Assembly (NCBI GenBank): GCA_003216725.1 | Contig: QCIL01000001.1 | Location: 1-64,000, forward strand | Reading direction: 5' to 3' | DNA from: Prochlorococcus sp. AG-402-L18 | GTDB taxonomy: Bacteria; Cyanobacteriota; Cyanobacteriia; PCC-6307; Cyanobiaceae | Length of the DNA stretch: 64,000 nucleotides | Part shown: positions 41,160 through 52,464 of the stretch, in pieces | Numbering within the stretch: position 1 is the stretch's first letter | How the letters are laid out: each line of letters opens with the position of its first letter | Notes under the pieces: generated by a model | Databases searched by the model: none | Seen by the model: only the letters and a program-made list of their open reading frames with translations | What the model was told of the DNA's origin: nothing | Program-made: the position numbers and the translations under genes

Positions 41160-42920
41160 TTAAATTTCTCTAATTTTCGAGTCTTTTACTTCAATTAATT
41201 TATCACAATTTTCAATTGTGCTTAATCTGTGAGCAATCATTATAATAGTCAAATCATTATTTAAATTTTTCAAAGATTGAATAACATCATCCTCTGTCTT
41301 GTTATCTAATGCACTAGTTGCTTCATCAAAAACTAAAATTTGAGATTTTTGATAAAGTGCCCTAGCAATCCCAATTCGCTGTCTTTGACCACCACTTAAT
41401 TTAATACCATTTTCTCCAATTTTAGTATCATATTTTAATTTTGAAGTCTCGATAAAATCTGATATTTGAGCAGTTTCTGCTGCCTTAATTACCCTTTTCA
41501 TATCAATATCTTTTGGTGATATTCCAAAAGCAATATTCTCAGCAATTGAATTATCTGACAAAAAAATATTTTGAGGTACATGAGAAATAGCTAATCTCCA
41601 TTGAAAAAGTTTTTGAAGTTGATTTCTTTTATAAATCTTATTACCATCAACAATTAAATTACCCTCAATAGGTTTCAATAAACCCATAATAATATCGGCA
41701 AGAGTACTTTTTCCACTTCCAGTTTTACCTATAATTCCAATTCTTTCGCCTTTTTTGATTGTGATATTTATATTTTTAAAAATATATTTATCTAGTGATT
41801 TATATTTAAATGAAATATTAGATAAAACCAATTTATCCCTAAAATTTAAAGGATTTGTATTTTTATAATCAAATTCAAAATATTTTTGATCAAGGATCTT
41901 TAATATTTCAATAATACTTCCTTTATTAGATCTCAAAGCACTTATTGAGTTATAACATTGTTGCATAGATGGTAAAAATTTTTGTGCTGCTACTGCAAAT
42001 GTTCCTATTATTGATAATTCATTTTGATTAGAACCCGTTTTTAAAGATGAAATATAAGCTAAAACAGCAATGAATATAAATCCAATATTCTCAATAATAT
42101 ATCTTGGAGCAAATGTAAGAAATTTATTAAAAGCTAACTTCTTTCTATAAATTAAATCGAAATTAGCATATTTTATTTCAAAGGTATTTTGCATATTTAG
42201 TAAAATCATATCTCGTATTGAACCTAAACCCTCTTGTATAGATTTAACTCGTTCTTTTGTCATATAAGCTATTATTTTCCCATTATTGACAAGCTTTAAT
42301 TTTGATTTTATTGAAATTGTTAAATAAGCAGAACCAAATAATAATAAAGAAACTATTGTTATCTTCCAATTTATAAATAGTAGGGTGAATATTATAAAAA
42401 TAATAAATGATGAATAAGATAAAAGATTTAAAAAATTATAAATCGAGCGAACTGTAAAATCTACATAAGTAGTTGCAGCAGAGATGACTTGACTACTATT
42501 TAAATTAATATGTTTTTCATAGGGTTGATTTAAAGTTTTCTTATAAGCCAAACAACTTATATCGTTTCCAATTAAGGCTGCAAAATAATTATTTATCCAC
42601 AAAATAGCTAATCTTAAGGTTGTAGAAACAATAGAGAAAGATATAAAAATAATTACTATAGGAGCGATAATGTTATCATCTGTATTTAAACCAATTATTA
42701 AAAAAATATTCTTAAGCCATCCTATTGCTAATACTTTATTAGAATCAATTAGGGCAGTAATTAATGGCAAAGTCATTGCTATTGAAAATGATTCAGAAAA
42801 ACTACCAATAATATTTAAAATCATTAGCAATATTAATTGTCTTTTTCTTTTATTAGAAAAGTTAATCCACAACTTAAATAAAAGACTAAAAGTTTTTTTC
42901 TTGGTATATTTATTATTCAT
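41160..42920 (-). CDS. ABC transporter, fused permease/ATPase (MsbA/PglK-like)
   Basis: GIIGKTGSGKSTLADIIMGLLKP, LSGGQRQRIGIARALYQKSQILVFDEATSALD; start moved to internal Met (MNNKYTKKKTF) to avoid overlap with kdsB. Confidence 0.92.
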   Translation of the reverse strand: MNNKYTKKKTFSLLFKLWINFSNKRKRQLILLMILNIIGSFSESFSIAMTLPLITALIDSNKVLAIGWLKNIFLIIGLNTDDNIIAPIVIIFISFSIVSTTLRLAILWINNYFAALIGNDISCLAYKKTLNQPYEKHINLNSSQVISAATTYVDFTVRSIYNFLNLLSYSSFIIFIIFTLLFINWKITIVSLLLFGSAYLTISIKSKLKLVNNGKIIAYMTKERVKSIQEGLGSIRDMILLNMQNTFEIKYANFDLIYRKKLAFNKFLTFAPRYIIENIGFIFIAVLAYISSLKTGSNQNELSIIGTFAVAAQKFLPSMQQCYNSISALRSNKGSIIEILKILDQKYFEFDYKNTNPLNFRDKLVLSNISFKYKSLDKYIFKNINITIKKGERIGIIGKTGSGKSTLADIIMGLLKPIEGNLIVDGNKIYKRNQLQKLFQWRLAISHVPQNIFLSDNSIAENIAFGISPKDIDMKRVIKAAETAQISDFIETSKLKYDTKIGENGIKLSGGQRQRIGIARALYQKSQILVFDEATSALDNKTEDDVIQSLKNLNNDLTIIMIAHRLSTIENCDKLIEVKDSKIREI

Positions 42921-42930
42921 AAAAACAAAT

Positions 42931-43776
42931 TTAAAAATATTTTTCTTTTTTATTTTTAAAACAAATTTCTCTTGCTTTTTCAAGCTGATCTAATGTATCT
43001 ATAGATAAAAAGTCCCCCTCAACTGGGAATGTACTAATTTCAATCCCCGAATAAATCAATCTCAATTGTTCTAGATTTTCATTTTTTTCTAAGTATGAGA
43101 CAGGATAACTTTTCCATTTTTCTAGTATATCTGCTCTATATCCATAAATACCTACATGACCCCAATAGTCGCAATACAAATGCCAATCTTGTTTTTTATG
43201 ATCTCTTATAAAAGGTAGAGCTGCTCTTGAAAAATATATTGCTTTTTTTTCTTTATTAAGAAGAGTTTTTACTACAGCTGGATTATGTATATCATCCTTA
43301 GACAGCTTAAAAACAGGAGTTACAACTTCGGGCATTATTTCTGAATTTAAGCAAAAATCAGAAATTTCATCTAAAACGCGAGGATCAAGGAAAGGTTGAT
43401 CTCCTTGAACATTTATAATCAATGTTGATTCTTTAATTTTATTTAGGTCATTAAAATTTTTTTTACTTAAATCATAATTTTGCCAAGCTATTTTTAATAA
43501 TTCTTCAGTTACAGAGGAAATTCTTTCACTACCAGAACTACAAGATGAAGAAGTAATTAATGAATTTATTCCTAAATTTTTGGCAATAGTAGATAACTCT
43601 TTAGAATCTGTACATAAAACTATATTTGTTTCTGGAAAACTTTTTTTACACTGTTCAAGAACTCTAGCAATCATCAATTTCCCACCAATATCTGCAATTA
43701 CTTTTTTAGGTAATCTTGATGAATTAAGCCTAGCAGGTACTGCTATAATTTTTTTTCTAATTGGAATTAATCCCAT
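42931..43776 (-). CDS. kdsB: 3-deoxy-manno-octulosonate cytidylyltransferase
   Basis: MGLIPIRKKIIAVPARLNSSRLPKKVIADIGGKLMIARVLEQ; VQGDQPFLDP; HVGIYGYR; start chosen at internal ATG. Confidence 0.93.
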   Translation of the reverse strand: MGLIPIRKKIIAVPARLNSSRLPKKVIADIGGKLMIARVLEQCKKSFPETNIVLCTDSKELSTIAKNLGINSLITSSSCSSGSERISSVTEELLKIAWQNYDLSKKNFNDLNKIKESTLIINVQGDQPFLDPRVLDEISDFCLNSEIMPEVVTPVFKLSKDDIHNPAVVKTLLNKEKKAIYFSRAALPFIRDHKKQDWHLYCDYWGHVGIYGYRADILEKWKSYPVSYLEKNENLEQLRLIYSGIEISTFPVEGDFLSIDTLDQLEKAREICFKNKKEKYF

Positions 43777-44486
43777 AATTTCATTGCTTTTTCTCTGGAA
43801 GAGAACCATTCTCTAGCAAATTCACATCCCATATTTCTTTGATCTTTAAACCATGGACCTCCTAGAGTCCAATGAATTAATTTTGAAGAACTATAATTTC
43901 TAGTAATATTATTATCAGAACATATTAGATCATTCCATCCATCAGAATTAAACGCACCTATTTCATTTTCATTTTCAAGCCAATTAAATCTATGGAGATC
44001 TAGACCACTCGCATTATTGACATAATCAATAGTTAGTTTTTTACACTTTTTACAATTCATAAGCATAAGAGAACTCCAATTTTTCATTGGGTAAGAAGAC
44101 TGAATCTCCCCTTGAAATTTAGTTTTTTCAACAGGTATATGATTATGTTTAACGCATAACAACGAATATTTTTCGTTCCTTTCTTCCCATAATTCTCCAA
44201 TATCGGAAAAGCAAAGCATATCGCAATCCATAAAAATAGCCCACCCTTCAAAATTCATAAGAAATGGGACTAAAAATCTTGTAAAAGAGAAATCTGTACT
44301 TTGTTTTTCTTCTCTTTCCCTACTATGATAACCCTGTTTTACAAGCTGACTAGTTACAAGTGGAGTAATAGATAAAGGGTAAGAAGAATTTTGATAAAGA
44401 CTATCTATTAAAACATTTGTAGCAGCTCTCTCTCTGTAATCATAACCAATGAATATGGGAATAAATTTTTGACTTTTCGATTTCAT
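43767..44486 (-). CDS. Glycosyltransferase-like protein (GT8/nucleotide-diphospho-sugar transferase-like)
   Basis: IPIFIGYDYRERAATNVLIDSLYQNSSYPLSITPL, WAIFMDCDMLCFSDIGELWEE, LIHWTLGGPWFKD; start chosen at MKSKSQKF. Confidence 0.75.
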   Translation of the reverse strand: MKSKSQKFIPIFIGYDYRERAATNVLIDSLYQNSSYPLSITPLVTSQLVKQGYHSREREEKQSTDFSFTRFLVPFLMNFEGWAIFMDCDMLCFSDIGELWEERNEKYSLLCVKHNHIPVEKTKFQGEIQSSYPMKNWSSLMLMNCKKCKKLTIDYVNNASGLDLHRFNWLENENEIGAFNSDGWNDLICSDNNITRNYSSSKLIHWTLGGPWFKDQRNMGCEFAREWFSSREKAMKLWD

Positions 44487-44496
44487 TTTAAAACCT

Positions 44497-45075
44497 CTAT
44501 TTGGATGTTTTAACCCATCCATATTGAGAATAATTTTTCCATAATCCTTTGGAAATTAAAATTCTCTCTGACAATTCTCTTATTGCTCCAAAACCTCCAG
44601 AGTTTTTAAGTTTAAAATCACAAATAGATACTAGAGACTTAGTAGCATTGTAAGGTGTAAATAATAAACTCACTAAAGGTCTGACTACTATATCATTAAT
44701 ATCATCTCCCATATAAGCACATTCAGTTATTGATATTTTTCTCTCTTTTTGGAATTCTTTTATCCTTTGATATTTATTTTTAACATTAAAAAAATAATAT
44801 CTAATACCTAATTGATTTGCTCTTATTTGAGTAGAATGACTATCACCGCCACTAACCAAAACTATTTCAATTCCTACTTCCTGAATTAGATTTAAACTCA
44901 AACCATCTTTAACATCAAATCTTTTGAGAGTTTCACCATTGCTCATGAACCAGATGCCACCATCTGTTAAGACGCCATCGACATCTAATATTAAAAATTT
45001 TATTTTACTTAATTTCTTATAAATTAATCTCCATTTAAGTTCTCTATAAATGTAATTAATTGAAAAATAATCCAT
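44497..45075 (-). CDS. kdsC: 3-deoxy-manno-octulosonate-8-phosphatase (KdsC-like HAD)
   Basis: 192 aa; IKFLILDVDGVLTDGGIWFMSNGETLKRFDVKDGLSLNLI ... AYMGDDINDIVV. Confidence 0.92.
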   Translation of the reverse strand: MDYFSINYIYRELKWRLIYKKLSKIKFLILDVDGVLTDGGIWFMSNGETLKRFDVKDGLSLNLIQEVGIEIVLVSGGDSHSTQIRANQLGIRYYFFNVKNKYQRIKEFQKERKISITECAYMGDDINDIVVRPLVSLLFTPYNATKSLVSICDFKLKNSGGFGAIRELSERILISKGLWKNYSQYGWVKTSK

Positions 45076-45078
45076 ATT

Positions 45079-46068
45079 TTAATCACTTAATCCAGCCTGA
45101 ATTAAATCGTGTAAACGTAAGATACCAATAAATTTTGAGTTTTCACCAATTACTGGAAGTAAAGAAATTGGTTTTTTTCTATTTTTTTCCATTAATTCTA
45201 TTGCCTCTATTGCAAATTTATCCGGTGAAATCACAATAGGATCTTTGGTCATTATTTGCTCAGCAAAAAGATTTTCCCAATTTGCTCTTTCATATTTTTT
45301 GAGCGCTCTTCTTAGATCTCCATCAGTAATTAAGCCAATTAATTTTGCCTCCTCATAGCTATCTTTTATCCAACAACAACCTATTGCGCCTCTAGTTAGT
45401 TCAGAAATTACTTCATAAAAGGTTGACGTTGACGATAAAGGATTTAATCCGTCACTTGATTTCATCAAATCTGATACTTTTAGAGTAAGTTCTCTTCCAA
45501 GTCTCCCCGCCGGATGATTCATTGCAAAATCCTTTCTAGATATCCCCCTTTTATCCATCCAAACTACTGCTAAAGCATCCCCAATTGCTATAGCAACTGT
45601 AGTACTTGCAGTTGGAGCAAGGTTCAAAGGGCATACTTCTTTGTCTACACTTGCATCTAAAAACAAATCACTTTGATTGGCTATTGTCGAATTTATTTTG
45701 CCTAATATACCTATTTGAATTGAGCCCTTATTTCTTAAATATGGAATTAATTGAATCAACTCTTGAGTCTCACCACTATTTGAGATAAGAATACATAAAT
45801 CTTCATTATCTACTATTCCTAAATCTCCATGAAATGCATCTAAAGGATTTAAATAAATAGAAGTAAGTCCTACAGAAGTAAAAGTAGCAGCTAGTTTTCT
45901 AGCAACTATACCGCTTTTACCTACACCAGTTAGTATTAGTTTTTTTTTATTTTTAAAACATTCGTCTAACAAATTTAAGATTTTATCCACACAATCATCG
46001 TCTAGTCTCTTAGCCGCAGCTAATATAGCTGTAGATTCTTCTTTCATGCATTGAAATAACGAAATCAT
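45079..46068 (-). CDS. kdsD: D-arabinose-5-phosphate isomerase (SIS + CBS)
   Basis: 329 aa; LTGVGKSGIVARKLAATFTSVGLTSIYLNPLDAFHGDLGIV, SNSGETQELIQLIPYL, ASTTVAIAIGDALAVVWMDKRG, two CBS motifs. Confidence 0.94.
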   Translation of the reverse strand: MISLFQCMKEESTAILAAAKRLDDDCVDKILNLLDECFKNKKKLILTGVGKSGIVARKLAATFTSVGLTSIYLNPLDAFHGDLGIVDNEDLCILISNSGETQELIQLIPYLRNKGSIQIGILGKINSTIANQSDLFLDASVDKEVCPLNLAPTASTTVAIAIGDALAVVWMDKRGISRKDFAMNHPAGRLGRELTLKVSDLMKSSDGLNPLSSTSTFYEVISELTRGAIGCCWIKDSYEEAKLIGLITDGDLRRALKKYERANWENLFAEQIMTKDPIVISPDKFAIEAIELMEKNRKKPISLLPVIGENSKFIGILRLHDLIQAGLSD

Positions 46069-46216
46069 ACAAAACTTTCAATTGGGAATTAAGTTTTTAA
46101 GGAAACTTAAAATATTTATTTAATAATATTCTATATTTAAACACAGTTTAAATAAACAATAAAAAGTAACCCTTAATTAATTGCACATGTATTTAATCAG
46201 AATGTAGTTTACTTAA

Positions 46217-47098
<882 letters not shown>

Positions 47099-47226
47099 AT
47101 TCAAAGATCTGTTTAAAAATTAACTAAAATTAAATTTATAAAAGAGTAAATTTTTAAATTATTTTTCTAAACTAAATATTATTTAGAATATAAAGGTATG
47201 CTTTATATTAATAAAGTTTTTTTAAT

Positions 47227-48243
47227 TTGACTGATTCTAAGAAAATATTAATTACTGGCGGAACAGGAAGTTTTGGGAAAGCATTGTTGAAAGAACTTTT
47301 GAAAAATAAAAAAATTGAAAGAATTGTAATTTACAGCAGAGATGAATTAAAACAATGGGAATTAATGCAAAAATATCCTGAATCAAAATATCCAAATTTA
47401 AGATTCTTTTTAGGAGATGTAAGAGATTTTAATAGGTTAAAAAGAGCACTGGAAAATGTAAATACTGTTGTACATGCCGCAGCACTTAAACAAGTCCCTG
47501 CAGCAGAGTACAATCCTATGGAATTTGTTAAGACAAATATTTTAGGAGCAGAAAATATTATCCAGGCATGTCTAGATTCCAAAGTTAATAACGTTGTTGC
47601 TCTAAGTACTGATAAAGCGGCAGGTCCAGTAAATCTTTATGGAGCTACAAAACTATGTGCAGATAAATTATTCACATCTGCAAATAATATTAAAGGCAGT
47701 AGAGATATAAAATTTTCCACCGTAAGATATGGAAATGTAATGGGTTCAAGAGGTTCAGTAATTCCCTTCTTTTTAAATAAAATTAAAGAAAAAGAAAAAA
47801 TCCTTCCAATAACCACGAAAGATATGACTCGATTTAATATTTCTTTATCCGAAGGCGTTAATATGGTTTTATGGACATTAAATAATGCACTTGGAGGAGA
47901 AATTTATATCCCTAAAATACCAAGTTACAAAATCACAGATTTAGCTGAAGCTATTGGTCCAAATTGTGAAAAAAAAATTATTGGAATAAGACCAGGAGAA
48001 AAAATACATGAGGATTTGATAACCTCAGCAGAATCATTTTCAACAATAGATATTGGTAATTTTTATGCAATACTTCCAAATCCTGAATATCATCTAAATA
48101 GACATGATAAAAAGTTTAAAATTTGCAAAAAAGTTCCCCATGACTTTCAATATAATTCAGGGACTAATGAACATTTTCTTAGTATTAGGGAATTACGAAT
48201 TCTAATTAAAAATAATATTGATGAAAATTTTCAACCTTTTTAA
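47227..48243 (+). CDS. pseB: UDP-N-acetylglucosamine 4,6-dehydratase (inverting), PseB-like
   Basis: 338 aa (TTG start); KILITGGTGSFGKALLKELLK, YSRDELKQWELMQKYPE, HAAALKQVPAAEYNPMEFVKTNILGAENII, STDKAAGPVNLYGATK. Confidence 0.93.
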   Translation: MTDSKKILITGGTGSFGKALLKELLKNKKIERIVIYSRDELKQWELMQKYPESKYPNLRFFLGDVRDFNRLKRALENVNTVVHAAALKQVPAAEYNPMEFVKTNILGAENIIQACLDSKVNNVVALSTDKAAGPVNLYGATKLCADKLFTSANNIKGSRDIKFSTVRYGNVMGSRGSVIPFFLNKIKEKEKILPITTKDMTRFNISLSEGVNMVLWTLNNALGGEIYIPKIPSYKITDLAEAIGPNCEKKIIGIRPGEKIHEDLITSAESFSTIDIGNFYAILPNPEYHLNRHDKKFKICKKVPHDFQYNSGTNEHFLSIRELRILIKNNIDENFQPF

Positions 48244-49420
48244 AAACAAAAAAAACGTAATAAATAAAAAATATATTCCTTATGGAAAACATCATATAAA
48301 TAAATCTGATATTGAGGCAATTGTAAGCGTTCTAAAAAGTGATTATCTGACTCAGGGTCCTATAATAGAAATTTTTGAGAGGGAAATATCAAAAAAAGTA
48401 GAATCGAATTATGCAATTGCAGTAAATAGTGCTACTAGTGCTCTTCATATCGCATGCTTAGCGTTAGGTCTTAAGAAAGGAGAATATTTATGGACTTCAT
48501 CAATTACTTTTGTTGCATCTGCAAATTGTGGTCGATACTGCGGAGCTGAAGTTGATTTTATTGATATAGATCAGAATTCAGGTCTTATTTCAATAGAAAA
48601 TTTAAAGTCAAAATTAAAAAAAGCTAAGTTAGAAAATAAATTGCCCAAAATAATTATTCCTGTTCATCTTGCGGGTAGCAGCTGCGACATGAAGGAGATA
48701 TTTAAACTCTCAAAAATTTATGGATTTTCAATAATAGAAGATGCTAGTCATGCAATTGGAGGGGGATATGAAAATCAACCAGTGGGAAACTGCAAATATA
48801 GTGATATATCAATATTTAGTTTTCATCCCGTAAAGATAATCACAACTGCTGAAGGAGGTGTTGCAGTTACAAATAATAAAGTATATGCACAAAAGATGAT
48901 GGATTTAAGATCACATTTTATTATAAAAGATTCCGAAAGATTTATTGAAAAGAATACTCCAGACTGGAGATACGAAATGCAAGAACTTGGATTTAATTAC
49001 AGAATGAACGATATCCAAGCAGCCCTAGGTTTAAGTCAATTAAAAAGATTAGATAATATTGTAATGAGAAGAAATAAAATTTATCAAAAGTATAAATCTT
49101 TACTAAAAGGTAGTCCACTTGAGTTTCTTGAAGTGCCAAAAAATGTTTATTCCTCTTTTCATTTAGTAATTGTAAAATTACACGAAAGTAAGAACTATAA
49201 ATCTGTTTTCAATGGCATGAGAGAAAATGGAATAGGAGTCCAATTACATTATTGGCCAGTACATCTTCAACCTTATTATAAAAATCTAGGCTTTGGGGAG
49301 GGAGATTTTGTAGAGGCTGAAAAGTATGCGAAAAGATCTTTCTCTCTACCTGTTTATCCTGAACTAAAAGATAAAGATATTGAAATTACATCAAAACTCT
49401 TAAAAAATCTCCTTAATTAA
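48221..49420 (+). CDS. pseC: DegT/DnrJ/EryC1 aminotransferase, PseC-like
   Basis: YGKHHINKSDIEAIVSVLKSDYLTQGPIIEIFE, SATSALHIACLALGL, IIEDASHAIGGGYENQPVG, FSFHPVKIITTAEGG; overlaps the pseB 3' end. Confidence 0.92.
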   Translation: MKIFNLFKNKKNVINKKYIPYGKHHINKSDIEAIVSVLKSDYLTQGPIIEIFEREISKKVESNYAIAVNSATSALHIACLALGLKKGEYLWTSSITFVASANCGRYCGAEVDFIDIDQNSGLISIENLKSKLKKAKLENKLPKIIIPVHLAGSSCDMKEIFKLSKIYGFSIIEDASHAIGGGYENQPVGNCKYSDISIFSFHPVKIITTAEGGVAVTNNKVYAQKMMDLRSHFIIKDSERFIEKNTPDWRYEMQELGFNYRMNDIQAALGLSQLKRLDNIVMRRNKIYQKYKSLLKGSPLEFLEVPKNVYSSFHLVIVKLHESKNYKSVFNGMRENGIGVQLHYWPVHLQPYYKNLGFGEGDFVEAEKYAKRSFSLPVYPELKDKDIEITSKLLKNLLN

Positions 49421-49422
49421 TA

Positions 49423-50310
49423 ATGGAATCAAATTTATGTCTTGGTACTGCTCAACTTGGAAATATTTATGGAATTACAAATAAAAAAGGTAAAATTTCA
49501 GATAATCATATCAATAAGATTTTAGATAGTGCAATAAAAAAAGAAATTACGTTTTTTGATACTGCCCATGCATATGGAGATGCAGAAAAAAAAATAGGAA
49601 AATATTTAAAAAATAAAAATATTAATGTGATTTCAAAATTTAGTACAGGAGTTAAAAAAATATTTAAAGATAATGATATTAATATTTTAGAGGATAATTT
49701 CCAACAAAGTCTCAAAAGATTAAATAGAAAATATATCAATTCATACTTATTACATAATCACAATGATTTCAAGAAAGATAACAAAGACTTGTTTATAAAT
49801 TGGCTTAAGGGTTTAAGAGACAGAGGTCTAGTAAATCGCTTAGGTGTATCCATTTATGAAGAAAAAGATTTAGAGTATATTCCTTTAGATGAAATACAAG
49901 TTATTCAGCTGCCTATTTCGATATATGATCAAAGATTTATGAAAGATTCCATATTAAAAAAACTGCAAGATAATAATATTTCAATACATGTAAGAAGTAT
50001 ATTTCTTCAAGGGTTACTTTTAGAAGAATCATCTAAGTGGCCTAATTTTTTAAATAAATCCTTCATTAATCATCATATTAATTATCAAAATGAAGTAACG
50101 CGTAATAATTTAACTTTACTCGAAAGTGCTACTTCTTTTATAAAAAAATTAGGTTTCGCTGAATTAACACTATTTGGTGTAACAAGTATTTCAGAACTAA
50201 ATTGTTTTTATAAATGTTGGAATTCAAAGAAGATTTCCAATGTCAATTTAGATTTTAGTTTATATAAATGGGATAATATTAACGATATAGATCCAAGAAA
50301 ATGGTATTAA
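49423..50310 (+). CDS. Aldo/keto reductase family protein
   Basis: 295 aa; LCLGTAQLGNIYGITNKKG, FFDTAHAYGDAEKKIGKYLK, SYLLHNHND, NRLGVSIYE. Confidence 0.88.
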   Translation: MESNLCLGTAQLGNIYGITNKKGKISDNHINKILDSAIKKEITFFDTAHAYGDAEKKIGKYLKNKNINVISKFSTGVKKIFKDNDINILEDNFQQSLKRLNRKYINSYLLHNHNDFKKDNKDLFINWLKGLRDRGLVNRLGVSIYEEKDLEYIPLDEIQVIQLPISIYDQRFMKDSILKKLQDNNISIHVRSIFLQGLLLEESSKWPNFLNKSFINHHINYQNEVTRNNLTLLESATSFIKKLGFAELTLFGVTSISELNCFYKCWNSKKISNVNLDFSLYKWDNINDIDPRKWY

Positions 50311-50322
50311 AAATAATTTTTT

Positions 50323-52356
50323 ATGTCAAAAAAAATTGATATTATTATCCAAGCAAGATTGGGATCAAAAAGATTACCTAAAAAAGTTCTAGCTGATTTA
50401 GGAGGTAAATCAATACTAGATTTCCTAACTCAAAGAATTAAAAAAAGTAATTTAATTAATAAAATCATTCTTGCAACCACAGACAATGAAAATGACGATA
50501 TTTTAGCTAAAAAGTCGCAGGAATTAGATTTAATATTAGTTAGAGGAAGTGAAAACGATGTTCTTAGTAGATTTTATAAAGCTTCTCAAATTTCAAATGC
50601 AGATTCTTTTATAAGGGTAACTTCTGACTGTCCTTTCTTAGATCATCTACTTATTAATGATTTAATAACTAAATTTAATCTTGAAGAAGTTGATTATCTT
50701 TCTAACTGTTATCCACCAAGCCTTCCTGATGGTTTAGATTTAGAAATTTTTTCTAAGGACGCATTAGAAATTGCTCATAAAGAATGTAAAGATTCAAGTG
50801 GCAGAGAGCATGTTACTTCTTGGATCAGAGAATCAGGTAAATTCAAAATTGGATCTCTTTTTTATAAAGATAACTATAAAAACTTAAGGTTAACAATTGA
50901 TGAATATGAAGACTTGGAGTTAGCAAGAGAATTAGTTTTAAAATATGGTGTAAAGATAAATACGCCCTGGAATCAAATTATTAATATTCTTACTAAAAAC
51001 CCTAGACTAATAAAAATCAATTCAAAATATATCCGAAATGAAGGTTCAACTATGAATAGTTCTCAAAAAATGTGGAGAAGAGCCAAAAAAGTTATTCCAG
51101 GAGGAAATATGCTTTTATCAAAAAGACCAGAAATGTTCTTGCCTTCAAAATGGCCTTCACACTTTTCAAAAACCAAGGGATGTGAAGTATGGGATTTAGA
51201 TTTTAAAAAATATACTGATATAGCATTAATGGGTGTAGGTACAAACATTTTAGGATATTCTCACCCAGAAGTAGATGAATCAGTTAAAAATACTATAAAG
51301 AATGGTAATTTAAGCAGTTTAAATTGCCCCGAAGAAGTTTTTTTAGCAGAGAAATTAATTGAACTTCATCCCTGGGCAGATATGGCTCGATTTGCTAGAA
51401 CAGGAGGAGAGGCTAATGCAGTAAGCATAAGAATTGCAAGAGCTGCTTCATCAAGAGATACCGTTGCAATATGTGGTTATCATGGTTGGCATGATTGGTA
51501 TCTGGCAACAAATTTAAATGATGATGATAATTTAAAGGAACATTTACTTTCTGGTCTAGAACCAAAAGGTGTTCCTCAAGGACTGAAAGGTAGCATCCAA
51601 CCTTTCAGTTATAACAATATTGATCAACTGAGAAATATCGTTAGTAAGAATAAATTAGCTGCAATCAAAATGGAAGTAGAAAGAACAACTCCACCCAAAG
51701 AGGGATTTCTTCAAGAGATAAGAAAAATTTGTGATGAAAATAATATCATTCTAATTTTTGATGAATGTACTTCAGGATTTAGAGAAACATATGGTGGACT
51801 TCATAAAAAGTATAATGTTGAACCAGACATGGCTATCTTTGGGAAAGCTCTAGGAAATGGTTATGCAATAACCGCAATTATTGGCAAAAGGTCAATAATG
51901 GAAGCTGCCCAAAGCAGCTTTATAAGCAGTACTTTCTGGACAGAGCGAATCGGACCAACAGCAGCACTCAAAACTTTAGAAATAATGGGTAAAGAGAAGA
52001 GTTGGGAACAAATTACTGAAAAAGGAATTAAATTAAGACAAATATGGTTAGATATTGCTAGGCAGAATAAGCTAGAAATTAATATATTTGGTATTAAAGC
52101 ATTGAGTGGATTTTCGTTTAACGGCGATTTAAACAGAGAATATAAAACCTTAATTTCTCAAGAAATGTTAAAAAAGGGTTTCCTTGCATCCACTATTTCC
52201 TATCTAAGTACAGCACATAGCGAAGAAATTTTAGAAGTCTACTCGAATGAACTTAATGAAGTATTTGGATTGATTGCCAAATGCGAGAACAGAGTAGACG
52301 TTAATAAATTCATAGAAACTCCTCTTTGTCATACTGGATTTGAAAGACTTAATTAG
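50323..52356 (+). CDS. Fusion: SpsF-type cytidylyltransferase (N-term) + class-III aminotransferase / glutamate-1-semialdehyde aminomutase-like (C-term)
   Basis: 677 aa continuous frame; IIIQARLGSKRLPKKVLADLGGKSILDFL ... RVTSDCPFLDHLLI then KKVIPGGNMLLSKRPEMF ... FARTGGEANAVSIRIARAAS ... ILIFDECTSGFRETYGG ... DMAIFGKALGNGYAITAIIGKR. Confidence 0.92.
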   Translation: MSKKIDIIIQARLGSKRLPKKVLADLGGKSILDFLTQRIKKSNLINKIILATTDNENDDILAKKSQELDLILVRGSENDVLSRFYKASQISNADSFIRVTSDCPFLDHLLINDLITKFNLEEVDYLSNCYPPSLPDGLDLEIFSKDALEIAHKECKDSSGREHVTSWIRESGKFKIGSLFYKDNYKNLRLTIDEYEDLELARELVLKYGVKINTPWNQIINILTKNPRLIKINSKYIRNEGSTMNSSQKMWRRAKKVIPGGNMLLSKRPEMFLPSKWPSHFSKTKGCEVWDLDFKKYTDIALMGVGTNILGYSHPEVDESVKNTIKNGNLSSLNCPEEVFLAEKLIELHPWADMARFARTGGEANAVSIRIARAASSRDTVAICGYHGWHDWYLATNLNDDDNLKEHLLSGLEPKGVPQGLKGSIQPFSYNNIDQLRNIVSKNKLAAIKMEVERTTPPKEGFLQEIRKICDENNIILIFDECTSGFRETYGGLHKKYNVEPDMAIFGKALGNGYAITAIIGKRSIMEAAQSSFISSTFWTERIGPTAALKTLEIMGKEKSWEQITEKGIKLRQIWLDIARQNKLEINIFGIKALSGFSFNGDLNREYKTLISQEMLKKGFLASTISYLSTAHSEEILEVYSNELNEVFGLIAKCENRVDVNKFIETPLCHTGFERLN

Positions 52357-52464
52357 TTTAATATACCTTAAAATAGAAAATTAAATTTATTAAATAATGC
52401 TAATCTAAAAAATATATAAGATAAAAATCTAGAATTAATTTTTAAATTCAATATATTTTTTTCA

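Noticed and set aside
42670-42993. 107-aa plus-strand ORF
   Set aside because: Antisense to the ABC transporter; hydrophobicity is a mirror of the TM region
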